Shown: positions 24,739 through 32,675 of the stretch, piece by piece | Layout: each line of letters opens with the position of its first letter | Numbering within the stretch: position 1 is the first letter of the stretch | Assembly (NCBI GenBank): GCA_016208255.1 | Contig: JACQYK010000014.1 | Location: forward strand, 1-32,675 | DNA from: Deltaproteobacteria bacterium | GTDB lineage: Bacteria; Desulfobacterota; RBG-13-43-22 | Length of the DNA: 32,675 nt | Reading direction: 5' to 3' | The notes under the pieces: generated by a model | Told to the model about the DNA's origin: nothing | Database searches by the model: none | What the model saw: the letters and a program-made list of their open reading frames with translations, nothing else | Translations under genes and position numbers: made by a program

Positions 24739-24861
24739 GATTCAAGGAGCAAAATCAGTTCCAGACACCCGGAGGCCTCAAAAGTTCTAACTTGAAGAAG
24801 GCAACAGGGTATAGTATCACAGATTCCATATCCTGGGTCCCAATTCGTTTCCCTTTGGTTT

Positions 24862-24988
24862 AGGGGTCAAACCTTGAAAAGTGATTAGTTCTCCGATATG
24901 CAAAAAATATAAACAACAGGATTGCCAAAGATCGTGAGATAAGGTCCCAATATGAAAATCTTATATCACAATTCAAGGTTTGACCCCT
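24862..24988. repeat. MITE/REP-like element with 23-bp inverted ends
   Basis: The left arm (24862-24884, beginning AGGGGTCAAACCTTGAA) and right arm (24966-24988, ending TTCAAGGTTTGACCCCT) match at 21 of 23 positions around an 81-bp centre. A nested pair, GTGAGATAAG/CTTATATCAC, lies near the right arm. The 306-bp gene-free gap around it (24739-25044) holds nothing else I can identify. GGGGTCA...TTGAA ends resemble repeats linked to REP-associated (RAYT/IS200-like) transposases. Confidence 0.65.
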
Positions 24989-25044
24989 TATGACATTAAA
25001 ATTTAAAACCATCTCTCTGTATCGTGAATAGGTGGTTCGCTGGA

Positions 25045-25806
25045 CTATAATGCAGCGATCAATGCCGCTCCAAGAGCTCCGGTGATTTGTGCTTTTTCTG
25101 AGACTTTGATAGAAATTTCCAATTTTTCTGACAAAGCATGGACAACTCCAACATTCTTGGCTACCCCGCCTGTCAGCATGGTAGGATTTGACATTCCGAC
25201 ACGGTTGGCCAAGGCCGCAACCCGGGATCCCACCGATTCGTGTATTCCGGCAATAATATTTCCCCTTTGTTCCCCTTTAGATATCTGCGCAATCACTTCA
25301 GATTCAGCGAACACGGTGCAAATATTGCTGATGGGAGCAGAATTTCCAGATTGCAGTGAGAAATCACCGAAATCCTCTAAATCAACCTCCAAGGCTCTAG
25401 CCATCACTTCCAGAAATCTGCCTGTCCCGGCAGCGCACTTGTCATTCATGACAAAATCAGTTACGCGACCTGACGCATCAATGGCTATTGCTTTACAGTC
25501 CTGGCCGCCGATATCGATAATTGAACGAACCTCCGGTGCCAGAAAATGAACGCCTGCGGCATGACATGTTATTTCCGTCACTCTTTTATCAGCGAAGGAA
25601 ACAGCATTTCTACCATAACCAGTAGCTACGATTCTGTTACATAAAGAGACATCGAAACCCTCAACGGCAAGGTCTTTAATAATACCTTCACCTGCTATCT
25701 TAACGTCGTATCCGGTCGGCCGAATACTTGAAAACATAATCTCCTTATCTTGGAGAACAACAGCTTTGGTGCTGATTGAACCGATATCTATCCCAAGCGT
25801 AATCAT
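25045..25806 (-). CDS. 2-hydroxyacyl-CoA dehydratase activase (BadF/BadG/BcrA/BcrD ATPase family)
   Basis: 253 aa, the usual size of HgdC-type activators. It starts with the ASKHA phosphate-1 motif (MITLGIDIGSISTKAVVL) and has IDIGGQDCKAIAID and the helix-cluster-helix cysteines NDKCAAGTGRFLE (about residue 125) and SNICTVFAESE (about 163), which would hold one 4Fe-4S cluster between two subunits. ATP hydrolysis drives a low-potential electron into the dehydratase. It is the last gene of a three-gene operon. A single activase gene points to the dehydratase type rather than the four-subunit benzoyl-CoA reductase, which needs two ATPase subunits. Confidence 0.93.
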   Translation of the reverse strand: MITLGIDIGSISTKAVVLQDKEIMFSSIRPTGYDVKIAGEGIIKDLAVEGFDVSLCNRIVATGYGRNAVSFADKRVTEITCHAAGVHFLAPEVRSIIDIGGQDCKAIAIDASGRVTDFVMNDKCAAGTGRFLEVMARALEVDLEDFGDFSLQSGNSAPISNICTVFAESEVIAQISKGEQRGNIIAGIHESVGSRVAALANRVGMSNPTMLTGGVAKNVGVVHALSEKLEISIKVSEKAQITGALGAALIAAL

Positions 25807-25895
25807 GTGAAATACCTATTGCAGAAACCGAAAGCGATCCGAGTTTGGATTTTTATCAGAAAGTTACAGAATTCAGACTATGATTTCATCTCTGA

Positions 25896-27098
25896 TTAAT
25901 TCAGCATCTCAATAAAAGCTATAAGTTTGTTTTCTGTCTGTTCCGGGGAAAAAAATCTCTCATCCGACATGTCTCCTGCCAAATCTAGACAAGGAACCCC
26001 CATTTCTTTCAAATTACTGGCAATAATGTGGAAAGAACCGTTCTCGTGATAGCAAACCGTGGTGGAAAAATGAATCGCCCCATTCACATCATAGTCAACA
26101 ACGCATTTCTTCAGGTTATTGATTCTACGATCCACGCTTCCCACATGAGGATCTTGAAGCGCTTTTAAAGCCAAGGTTTCGAAAGGATTATCCTCATCGA
26201 GTTCAGGCCACCAGACTAGGCCCGCTTCGGCCATCACGATACTGACATTGTAGCGCCGTAGGATTTGGTTGATATTGGTTGTTTGCACCGGTACCCATGG
26301 GAACCAGAGGATCCGCTGGTCTTCTTGACGGAACTTTTTCTTAGCCTTTCTATCTTTTATCTCATCAAGGAACATCTGATTCACTTCTTCCCGAAGGTGA
26401 GATCCCCAAAAGAGTGCACCGGCCAGTCCCAGAAGACAAGATTCAAATCCGTTCCAGGGACATGGTTTGGTTTTGGTCAATTCATTAACCTCTTCTAACA
26501 ACGATCTAGCCCTGTTTGATGAACGAATGGAATCCTTCAGTCTTTCCATGTCCAGTTTTTTTCCAGTGACCTCTTCCAACCGGGTTGCAATGTCTCTCAA
26601 CTGGGAGGAAACATATTGAATAGAAGCTGGACTAATCTCATTGGGCACATCAAAAAGGATACATTGCTTACCGAAATAATTAGCTATAATTTCATTGGTT
26701 TTGGCTTTTCCATGACAATAATAATTCGATGTTAGGCATAAATCACCTTTTGGCAGCATGTTTTCATAGGCACAGGAGATGATTAATCGATGAAACGAGC
26801 AAATATCTCTCGAAAAACCTTGATTCTCGGCAGGAAGCATAAGGGTCGATCCTCGTCCGCTCATGACATCGGGAAGATTGTTGCATGCAATTTCTAAATC
26901 AAACGGAACCACATCGAAGGCCCAAAGCAACTCTACGGGGAATGCATATCCGGAAACATACACGACTTTAGTGTTTTCTGCGAACGCTTCCAGTGATTTC
27001 TGATAGACTTGTCGAGTAAAGTAGTCGAATGCTCTGTGTTTTTCCTTAAGGTTTTCTTCTAGCATCTGAACCATGGTTTGGAAAGCTTCTTTCATCAT
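25896..27098 (-). CDS. 2-hydroxyacyl-CoA dehydratase family subunit (HgdB/FldC-like)
   Basis: 400 aa, one of two related subunits of a 2-hydroxyacyl-CoA dehydratase. VYVSGYAFPVELLWAFDVVPFDLE (about residues 45-68) is the typical N-terminal core. Cysteines in SRDICSFHRLIISCAYENM and CLTSNYYCHGKAKTNE correspond to the region that ligates the 4Fe-4S cluster; a later segment (YDVNGAIHFSTTVCYHENG) gives a third candidate. GGAG lies just upstream of the ATG pair. The gaps (59 bp upstream, 89 bp downstream) fit an operon. The substrate, such as an aryl-lactyl-CoA, 2-hydroxyglutaryl-CoA or a fatty hydroxyacyl-CoA, cannot be told from sequence. Confidence 0.9.
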   Translation of the reverse strand: MMKEAFQTMVQMLEENLKEKHRAFDYFTRQVYQKSLEAFAENTKVVYVSGYAFPVELLWAFDVVPFDLEIACNNLPDVMSGRGSTLMLPAENQGFSRDICSFHRLIISCAYENMLPKGDLCLTSNYYCHGKAKTNEIIANYFGKQCILFDVPNEISPASIQYVSSQLRDIATRLEEVTGKKLDMERLKDSIRSSNRARSLLEEVNELTKTKPCPWNGFESCLLGLAGALFWGSHLREEVNQMFLDEIKDRKAKKKFRQEDQRILWFPWVPVQTTNINQILRRYNVSIVMAEAGLVWWPELDEDNPFETLALKALQDPHVGSVDRRINNLKKCVVDYDVNGAIHFSTTVCYHENGSFHIIASNLKEMGVPCLDLAGDMSDERFFSPEQTENKLIAFIEMLN

Positions 27099-27157
27099 CC
27101 TTTTTCTCCATTCTTATTTGGTTGTATAAACCTGACTTCCCACATAAAATCAAACGG

Positions 27158-28219
27158 CTAGGTAATCATTTCGATAAATGCCTCGATTCTGATTCTAACC
27201 CGTTCCATATCCACCCAGGAATAGTCGTTTTCTAAAGATAGAAATGGTATTCCGGTTTCCTTGAATCTTCTTTCTATTTGGGGGATTTCAAAAAGAGCGT
27301 TATCACAGAATTTAAGGGCGCTATAAATGACACCGTTGGCGGCAAAGTCAGCGACCAACTGCTGCAGACGATCAATCCTATCAACATACCCCGGCATCCT
27401 GGCGCAAGAAGGTTTCAGCAGATACCTTTCTGCCAGTGCAAGCATTGGTTCTAAACCTTGTTTAACCGGATTGGAATAGTGTTGAAGTCCCTCACAGGAA
27501 TCGAAAGCGACGACGTCCGCCCCAGATTGCTCAATCAGCTGCACCAGTATCGGCTTTTGCCCGGTGTTTCCTGTTACCAGGATTCTAGGGTGGTTGTTGG
27601 GCCGGTATTTTCTATCTGGCATACCTGAGATCAACTCGCGCAACCTGGAATCAGTGCTCTCCTTTGGATAGATGGATTCTTCCCTGCAGAGCATCTGGAT
27701 TTCTTTTCCGCTGTACGGCGGGGGATTTTCTTTTTGTTTATTTAATAGTTCCAATATCTTTTGTCGTTGATCGTTCATCAATGAGATAGCGGAGTTTAGC
27801 TTTTTGTCCGAAATTTCGGTGTTAAAATGCTCTTCAAGTCCTGATTTCAAGCTGAACAGACATTTCGAAAAATATTCAACCCCTGCTGAATCCTTTTTTC
27901 TGGGTAACTCCAGAAAGAAAACAAAGGGTGTTTTCAGGTAGTACCTCCACAGATCGTTCAACCGCCGCATGCCGTCGCAGGAGTTAATTAATATGACTCC
28001 CTGAATATCTTCGTATGAACCTTGAAGCCCAGAATCTAGAATATGCTTGATGTAATGGCAGAAATTGGAAGAAATATAGGAGTCCGCAAGTTCCATTTCA
28101 TTGGCTTCTGCCTGGAGGCGAACAGGCTGGAACCCCGCGGCGATAATCAATTCCTCGGGGACATAGGAGCAAAACCACCCAATTTTCCGAGGTCCAGTAT
28201 TAATTCGTGAGTCGTCCAT
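27158..28219 (-). CDS. 2-hydroxyacyl-CoA dehydratase family subunit (HgdA-like)
   Basis: 353 aa, first gene of the dehydratase operon. KIGWFCSYVPEELIIAAGFQPVRL (about residues 12-35) is the family's opening motif; cysteines in SSNFCHYIKHILD and VILINSCDGMRRLNDLWRYY are the expected cluster ligands, and NGVIYSALKFCDNALFEIP near residue 305 carries the third. It forms a heterodimer with the 400-aa subunit. A strong ribosome-binding site (GGGGGGAG) lies 7-8 bp before the ATG. The 175 bp upstream are AT-rich and probably contain the promoter, but I could not pick a convincing one. Confidence 0.9.
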   Translation of the reverse strand: MDDSRINTGPRKIGWFCSYVPEELIIAAGFQPVRLQAEANEMELADSYISSNFCHYIKHILDSGLQGSYEDIQGVILINSCDGMRRLNDLWRYYLKTPFVFFLELPRKKDSAGVEYFSKCLFSLKSGLEEHFNTEISDKKLNSAISLMNDQRQKILELLNKQKENPPPYSGKEIQMLCREESIYPKESTDSRLRELISGMPDRKYRPNNHPRILVTGNTGQKPILVQLIEQSGADVVAFDSCEGLQHYSNPVKQGLEPMLALAERYLLKPSCARMPGYVDRIDRLQQLVADFAANGVIYSALKFCDNALFEIPQIERRFKETGIPFLSLENDYSWVDMERVRIRIEAFIEMIT

Positions 28220-28394
28220 AATCTTCTCCCCCCTTACGTTTGCGAATCCGAAATGGTTTGATGAATCAGTATTTTTTTAAAAACTAATTTTAAACACTGA
28301 AAACTTTAATTATTAAGATTCTGTTAGAATGAAAATACAGCAAATGTATCGAAAAAGAATAGATTGATTCTCGATTTTTGAAGAAAAATGGAGT

Positions 28395-31300
28395 TTAGCC
28401 GGAAAGAAGTTCTTGGTAGAGTAATTCAGTTTCTGAACTGATAGGTGTGTCGAATCCCTCGAGAATACTTTTCCGACAGGTTTCAAAGGTGGCGGAGATC
28501 AGGGATTTTTTGCCGGTGTTGGCATAATACCGCATCAACCGCTGATAGATATATTCGTTGTATTTGTCTACTTTTACGTATTTCACAGCATATTCGATAC
28601 ATTTTTCGTAGTGATGTCTCTTCTCAAAATAGCTCATAATTTCTTCGAGTAGTTGTAGGTATTTATTTTTAAGTCTCTCCCGTTCTTCACTGCACCAATC
28701 GACATAACGTTCTTCTTCCAGGAAGTCGCCGCGATAGAGCATCTCGGCCTGAAAATAGAGATTCATCGATTCTTCCAGATCAGTTTTCAGGCCGGCTTGC
28801 TCAATTATTTCAGAGAATTCTTCAGCATCTATCGAACCGTTGTCTCCCAAGAACAATTTATAAGAGCTTTTATCTCGAAGAAGGTAGGATGATTTGGCCG
28901 TCCCTTTCCGTTCTGGTTCAAGAATTTGTCTCAAGGCGCTTAAAGCGTCATGTAAGCGACTGGAAGTTTTACTTGGGCTGACCTCCGGCCAGACAAGTTC
29001 AATAAGCACATCTTTATGAATATAGCCGTGAGATCGGTGGTACATTAAATATTTAAACAGCTGTAATGCTTTTTTACTTTTCCATTGTTGCTGTTTAATT
29101 TCCTCATTTCCCTTGAATAATTTGAACTCCCCAAAACACTGAACCCTTAGATCAGGAGAAGGAAGAACATAAATTTCGGAAATAATCCCGCTGTAAATAT
29201 CTTTTTGGGGACCTTTTTTCTTTTTTTGAATCTGCAGCAAATCCTTTAACCCCTGCGGTCCGATTAGGTACAATATTTTTTTTATATAACCTCTTAATTC
29301 GTTTTGTTCATAGACCTGCGCCAGCAGCGGTATGATCCAATCCTTTTGGGCCGCTACCCAGATGTCATATTGATTGGCTTCGCTGATTCGCAATCCCTTT
29401 AGAGCATGTTCCACCGCCCTTGTCCGTTCGTCCCTTTGCCAGAAGAAACGTGCCCATAAAAAACAGACTCCCGTGAGATAAAGCTTTGAATTCTTGAAGG
29501 CATTCTCACACTCCTTTAATAATAAAGAGGTTATGTTCCACTGTTTTCTTTCGAGATTTAACTCTGCCAGCCTAAGCTTCAGCATCCCTTCCTGAAGAGG
29601 TAAAGGAATATTTTGCAGAAGGCCTATCCCCAATTTAACAAATTCCTCCGCTTCACCGGCTCTACCATCAGCCTTATAGGCATCGAACAGGATATGGTAT
29701 GCCCATGATTCGCCCCACACCGATCCCTGCTCCTGAAATATTCGAATGGCGGTTTTAGTCCGATCAATTGCTTCAATTGGGTTTCCCTGGCCTATTGAAT
29801 TTAAGGCATAATCTATCAGCAGCCAGGCATATGAAGTATCCTGGTATCCTCCTCTTTCCATAAGTAATAAACCCTTTTCTGCGTTTTCGATACCTTCTGC
29901 AAATAGTCCCAGGTAGAAGTAACTCCAGGAAAGCAGATGGTAATTGAACACCCGGGTGTAATGTAATTCTTGGCGGGCGCAGATTTCTTCGACCTGTTCT
30001 CCATAATCCACCGCCTCTTTAAAATTACCGGCGAAACAGTGCCGGAATCCCTGATTAAAATAGAGCCAGGCGAGCACGTCCCGTTTTTTTAGATGAGGAA
30101 TAAACGAAAGCGCTTCCTTAAAATAACGCTCAGCCATGTAAAAATTGAGACCCAATGCCGAAAGACAGACTTCAACCCCTTTGGTTTGATTTTGGCTGGT
30201 AAAGGCAGTCAGTGCCTTGGTATAAATATCAGGGGCTAGTTGGCGTTTGCCTAATAGTTCCAAAGTCCGGCCATAGGTGTATTGAATCCAGGGTTCTCTA
30301 TTTAAATAGTCATCCGGAATTTGCTCAATCAAAGATAGAATCAAATAAATTCGGCCCTCGGCGATAGCGGTTTTGCCGAAATTCCTAAGAAGGGAACAAG
30401 CCTTAGCATAGGCCTGAGCCTTTAGGTAATGGTGGATGGCATTCTCTATTCTTCCTCTTTCTTCCCACATCCCAGCCGCGGTCGCTTGTAATCCGAAAAT
30501 TGATTCTTTATCGTAATCAGCCTGCAACCTGGAATACAAATAGTCCTGAAACAAATGATGGTAACAAAAACACTCCTGTTCCTCGTCCAGTGGGAAGGTG
30601 AAGAGGTGTTTTTTCAGAAGCTTATGAAGAATACGCCTTGAATCATCGATTCCAAGTAATTCATCGCAAAAGGCCGGGTCCAACCTGGACAGAATCGAGG
30701 TTTTTTTTAGAAAAACCTTAATCTTATTCGATTGGTTTTTATAAACGTTTTCTTCAAGAAAATCAGAAAGCATTCGCTGAGTACCTTTCAGATTCAGCAA
30801 AAGCACATCGATATTTTCACGTTTTTTTTCTTTCAGAGAATTATAAAAGAGAATCAATCCGGAGATCCAGCCTCCCGTCTTTTGGTGAAGGGTTTTTAGA
30901 TCCGTGTTTGACAGATCGACTCGGCATACCTGGGAAAACAGCTGCTCGGTCTCCGGTAATGAAAATGCCAGATCATTCTCTTGAATTTCCAGGATTTCTC
31001 TTTTAGCGCGATACGTAGACACGGCAAACTCCGGGTTAGTTCGGCTGATGATCACCAAATGGACTTCTGGCGGAAGGCATTCAATCAAAAACTCAATGGC
31101 TTCCTTTATTTCTTTGTTCCCCTGAACCAGATGAAAATCGTCGATAACAATGATCAGTTCATTTTTGACAGCTGATTCCAATTCAAGGATAAAGGTCTTT
31201 AGAAAAATCTCCCTACCGAGGCTGGAAATATCGGGATTTATCAAGAGGCGATAGATTCTTTGCCCGAAATCGGGAAAGTGCTGCCTCAAACCTTCGATCA

Positions 31301-31559
31301 AATAGTTGAGAATGACAATAAAATCTCTGTCGGTGCTGTCCAAGCGGTACCAAACAGTCTTTATACCCAGGTTTCGGACAGCCTCAGCCACAAAGGTTGA
31401 CTTGCCGTAGCCGGCTCCAGCGGTGACTAAAACGAGGCGGTGCTTTTGAATTTTGCGGAACAGCGGATGCAGCCGGGTTCGTTCAACGATCTCAGAAATC
31501 GGAGGTATATAAAGCTTGGATTTTAGAGTGAGATTCGATGATAAGAAATAGCTTTTCAT
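28395..31559 (-). CDS. MalT-like signal-transduction ATPase with C-terminal BTAD/winged-helix regulator domains
   Basis: A 1054-aa transcriptional activator. An N-terminal STAND-type NTPase shows Walker A AGAGYGKST (residues 47-55) and a Walker B LIIVIDDFH (about 135). A helical TPR-like middle follows (for example AWLYFNQGFRHCFAGNFKEA, HYHLLSWSYFYLGLFAEGIENAEKG). The C-terminus has an OmpR-like winged helix (LRVQCFGEFKLFKGNEEI, LWPEVSPSKTSSRLHDALSALRQ, about 793-880) and a bacterial transcriptional activator domain to the end. Proteins of this layout bind an inducer and activate neighbouring genes. It lies directly upstream of the dehydratase operon on the same strand (175-bp gap), so that operon is a natural target, though this is inference. 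Confidence 0.9.
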   Translation of the reverse strand: MKSYFLSSNLTLKSKLYIPPISEIVERTRLHPLFRKIQKHRLVLVTAGAGYGKSTFVAEAVRNLGIKTVWYRLDSTDRDFIVILNYLIEGLRQHFPDFGQRIYRLLINPDISSLGREIFLKTFILELESAVKNELIIVIDDFHLVQGNKEIKEAIEFLIECLPPEVHLVIISRTNPEFAVSTYRAKREILEIQENDLAFSLPETEQLFSQVCRVDLSNTDLKTLHQKTGGWISGLILFYNSLKEKKRENIDVLLLNLKGTQRMLSDFLEENVYKNQSNKIKVFLKKTSILSRLDPAFCDELLGIDDSRRILHKLLKKHLFTFPLDEEQECFCYHHLFQDYLYSRLQADYDKESIFGLQATAAGMWEERGRIENAIHHYLKAQAYAKACSLLRNFGKTAIAEGRIYLILSLIEQIPDDYLNREPWIQYTYGRTLELLGKRQLAPDIYTKALTAFTSQNQTKGVEVCLSALGLNFYMAERYFKEALSFIPHLKKRDVLAWLYFNQGFRHCFAGNFKEAVDYGEQVEEICARQELHYTRVFNYHLLSWSYFYLGLFAEGIENAEKGLLLMERGGYQDTSYAWLLIDYALNSIGQGNPIEAIDRTKTAIRIFQEQGSVWGESWAYHILFDAYKADGRAGEAEEFVKLGIGLLQNIPLPLQEGMLKLRLAELNLERKQWNITSLLLKECENAFKNSKLYLTGVCFLWARFFWQRDERTRAVEHALKGLRISEANQYDIWVAAQKDWIIPLLAQVYEQNELRGYIKKILYLIGPQGLKDLLQIQKKKKGPQKDIYSGIISEIYVLPSPDLRVQCFGEFKLFKGNEEIKQQQWKSKKALQLFKYLMYHRSHGYIHKDVLIELVWPEVSPSKTSSRLHDALSALRQILEPERKGTAKSSYLLRDKSSYKLFLGDNGSIDAEEFSEIIEQAGLKTDLEESMNLYFQAEMLYRGDFLEEERYVDWCSEERERLKNKYLQLLEEIMSYFEKRHHYEKCIEYAVKYVKVDKYNEYIYQRLMRYYANTGKKSLISATFETCRKSILEGFDTPISSETELLYQELLSG

Positions 31560-31927
31560 GAATGATGTCTTTCTTCAGTTATTGAATGCATCTTTTGTTG
31601 AATAGAAAAGCTTTAGGACTTTTTAAAGTGCCAAAACTTCCCCGGACCTAACAACGAGTAACTATTATTAAGGTTTTTGATTTTGGTTCTTTCTGATTGC
31701 CCCTGGCTAGAGCAGTCATGCGGAACACATAACTTGAAAATCTCTAATCGTCTCTCTCGCTATCCTTTTATTCCTTTTCTATATCATTGCCCAAGATCAT
31801 TTTTAACAAAGATTATCCCATAAATCCAAGTAATTTTAGCCAGGGGCTAAGGAAGGCCCGGATAGATGCCGGGATGCAGATAAGGGAACTCGTCGGCGTA
31901 CTCGGCGTTACTAGGATACGATTATGG
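31560..31927. other. Gene-free region with an 11-bp inverted repeat
   Basis: No coding sequence or RNA gene is seen. GCCCCTGGCTA (31699-31709) and TAGCCAGGGGC (31837-31847) are inverted copies 127 bp apart. Beyond them is a short hairpin, CCCGGATAGATGCCGGG (near 31858). The promoter of the large regulator must lie at the left end, but no clear hexamers were found. Confidence 0.45.
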
Positions 31928-31974
31928 TAAATAGGGACAGCGCCCATTTATTAAATGGGCGCTGTCCCTATTTA
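31928..31974. repeat. 47-bp perfect palindrome (REP-like)
   Basis: Two perfect 23-base arms around a single T; the arm core is AGGGACAGCGCCCATTTA. It lies just before the ribosome-binding site (AAAGGAG, 31978-31984) of the hydrolase gene. It resembles the GGGACAG-type REP palindromes associated with RAYT transposases and could also act as a strong hairpin or transcription stop. Confidence 0.75.
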
Positions 31975-31990
31975 AATAAAGGAGTTACTT

Positions 31991-32675
31991 ATGACTCAAG
32001 CCATTCGTGTTGAACGGGATATTCCCATGAAGATGCGGGACGGTATCACCTTGCGGGCCGATATTTTTCGTCCGGACGACCGGGAAAAACACCCGGCCAT
32101 CATTGTCAGAACGCCCTATAACAAGACCCGTTCCGGCGCCAGTGATTTTTTATTCCCCGGTGGATGCCGCCTTTGCCGGGTATGCCCTGGTGGTCCAGGA
32201 TACGCGGGGCCGGTTTGCCTCGGAGGGAGAATTTTTCCCCGGACGGTCGGAAGGCCAGGACGGGTTTGACACCATAGAAAATATAGCCGCTGAATCCTGG
32301 TGCGACGGAAATGTGGGCATGGTGGGCGCCTCCTACCTCGGCCGCAACCAGTGGGACGCAGCCATGGAAGCCCTGCCCCATTTGAAGGCCATTGCCCCGC
32401 ATGTCATCGGAGCCGGTATGGTCAGTGAATCGGGGATGAGCGGGGTTAAGGAGCTGGAAACCGGCATAAGCTGGTTCGCCACCATGGCCCTGGACATGGT
32501 CGAGAAACTGGCCAAGCAGGGGAAAGACATCTCCGGCATGCTGGATAATGTCCGTTTTGCCATGACCCATTTTGAAGAGGTCTGCAACTTCCTGCCCCTG
32601 AAAGATATCCCCTACTTCAAGTTTGAAGGTCTGCAGGAGGGATTCAGGCGAAGATTCGGTGATGATTCGCTGAAA
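31991..32675 (+). pseudogene. CocE/NonD (S15) family hydrolase, frameshifted and 3' partial
   Basis: Starts at ATG 31991 after an AAAGGAG site: IPMKMRDGITLRADIFRPDDREKHPAIIVRTPYNKTRSGASDF is the typical CocE N-terminus. After TTTTTT/CCCC (32146-32158) the homologous sequence continues one frame further (PVDAAFAGYALVVQDTRGRFASEGEF), includes the serine-nucleophile loop GASYLGRNQW, and stays open to the window edge. One extra base in either homopolymer run would explain it, so this is a real frameshift or a sequencing error. Members hydrolyse esters or acyl-amide bonds (cocaine esterase, X-Pro dipeptidyl peptidase). The substrate is unknown. Confidence 0.78.

Noticed and set aside
25045..28219. 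Class I benzoyl-CoA reductase (bcrABCD)
   Set aside because: Only one ATPase gene is present and the two other subunits fit a dehydratase pair better; the four-gene reductase set is missing.

Overview
The window looks like a chromosomal piece of an anaerobic Desulfobacterota-type bacterium (Syntrophales/Desulfobacterales-like). This is inferred from gene content, not from a marker gene: a glycyl radical enzyme with its activase, a 2-hydroxyacyl-CoA dehydratase set with its ATP-driven activase, many 4Fe-4S proteins, a molybdopterin oxidoreductase, a liv transporter operon tied to an acyl-CoA ligase, and a fused radical SAM/DUF2344 protein. Intergenic DNA is rich in short repeats and palindromes, as is common in such genomes.

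Layout. (1) 1-6705, + strand: an ABC uptake operon livG (cut by the window edge)-livF-livH-livM-livK, followed 2 bp later by an AMP-forming acyl-CoA ligase and then a TetR gene whose 5' end has no usable start codon. The logic is uptake of a carboxylic or amino acid followed by CoA activation. (2) 6855-14544, + strand: an intact TetR gene with a strong promoter and a 14-bp palindromic operator that recurs exactly (reverse complement) in front of the next gene. Then come a QueG-like 4Fe-4S protein, a CBS-domain protein, an Old Yellow Enzyme homologue, a multi-cluster ferredoxin, a molybdopterin oxidoreductase and an FmdE-like zinc-ribbon protein. This looks like a regulated redox module of unknown substrate.

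(3) 14545-17625, - strand: a truncated glycyl radical enzyme and its activase, followed by a degenerate 5S-rRNA-like sequence and an intrinsic terminator. (4) 17617-19426: an AT-richer patch of broken genes. A multiply interrupted gene and a frameshifted DUF2971-type gene are each followed by a roughly 60-bp imperfect inverted repeat that resembles an integron attC site. The patch abuts the broken end of the glycyl radical enzyme.

(5) 19513-24738: a LOG-family nucleotide hydrolase (-), a beta-CASP metallo-beta-lactamase RNase (+) and a fused radical SAM/DUF2344 protein (+), with a structured MITE-like repeat between the last two. (6) 24862-31559: a MITE/REP-like inverted repeat, then a - strand operon for two 2-hydroxyacyl-CoA dehydratase subunits and their activase, with a large MalT-like/BTAD regulator upstream on the same strand. 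(7) 31560-32675: a non-coding stretch with a 47-bp near-perfect palindrome, then the start of a CocE/NonD-type hydrolase with a one-base frameshift, running off the window.

The strongest candidates for something undescribed are the TetR-controlled redox module with its visible operator pair, the cassette-like decayed island that truncates the glycyl radical enzyme, and the divergent glycyl radical enzyme itself. All functions are inferred from sequence motifs read by eye; no database search was run.
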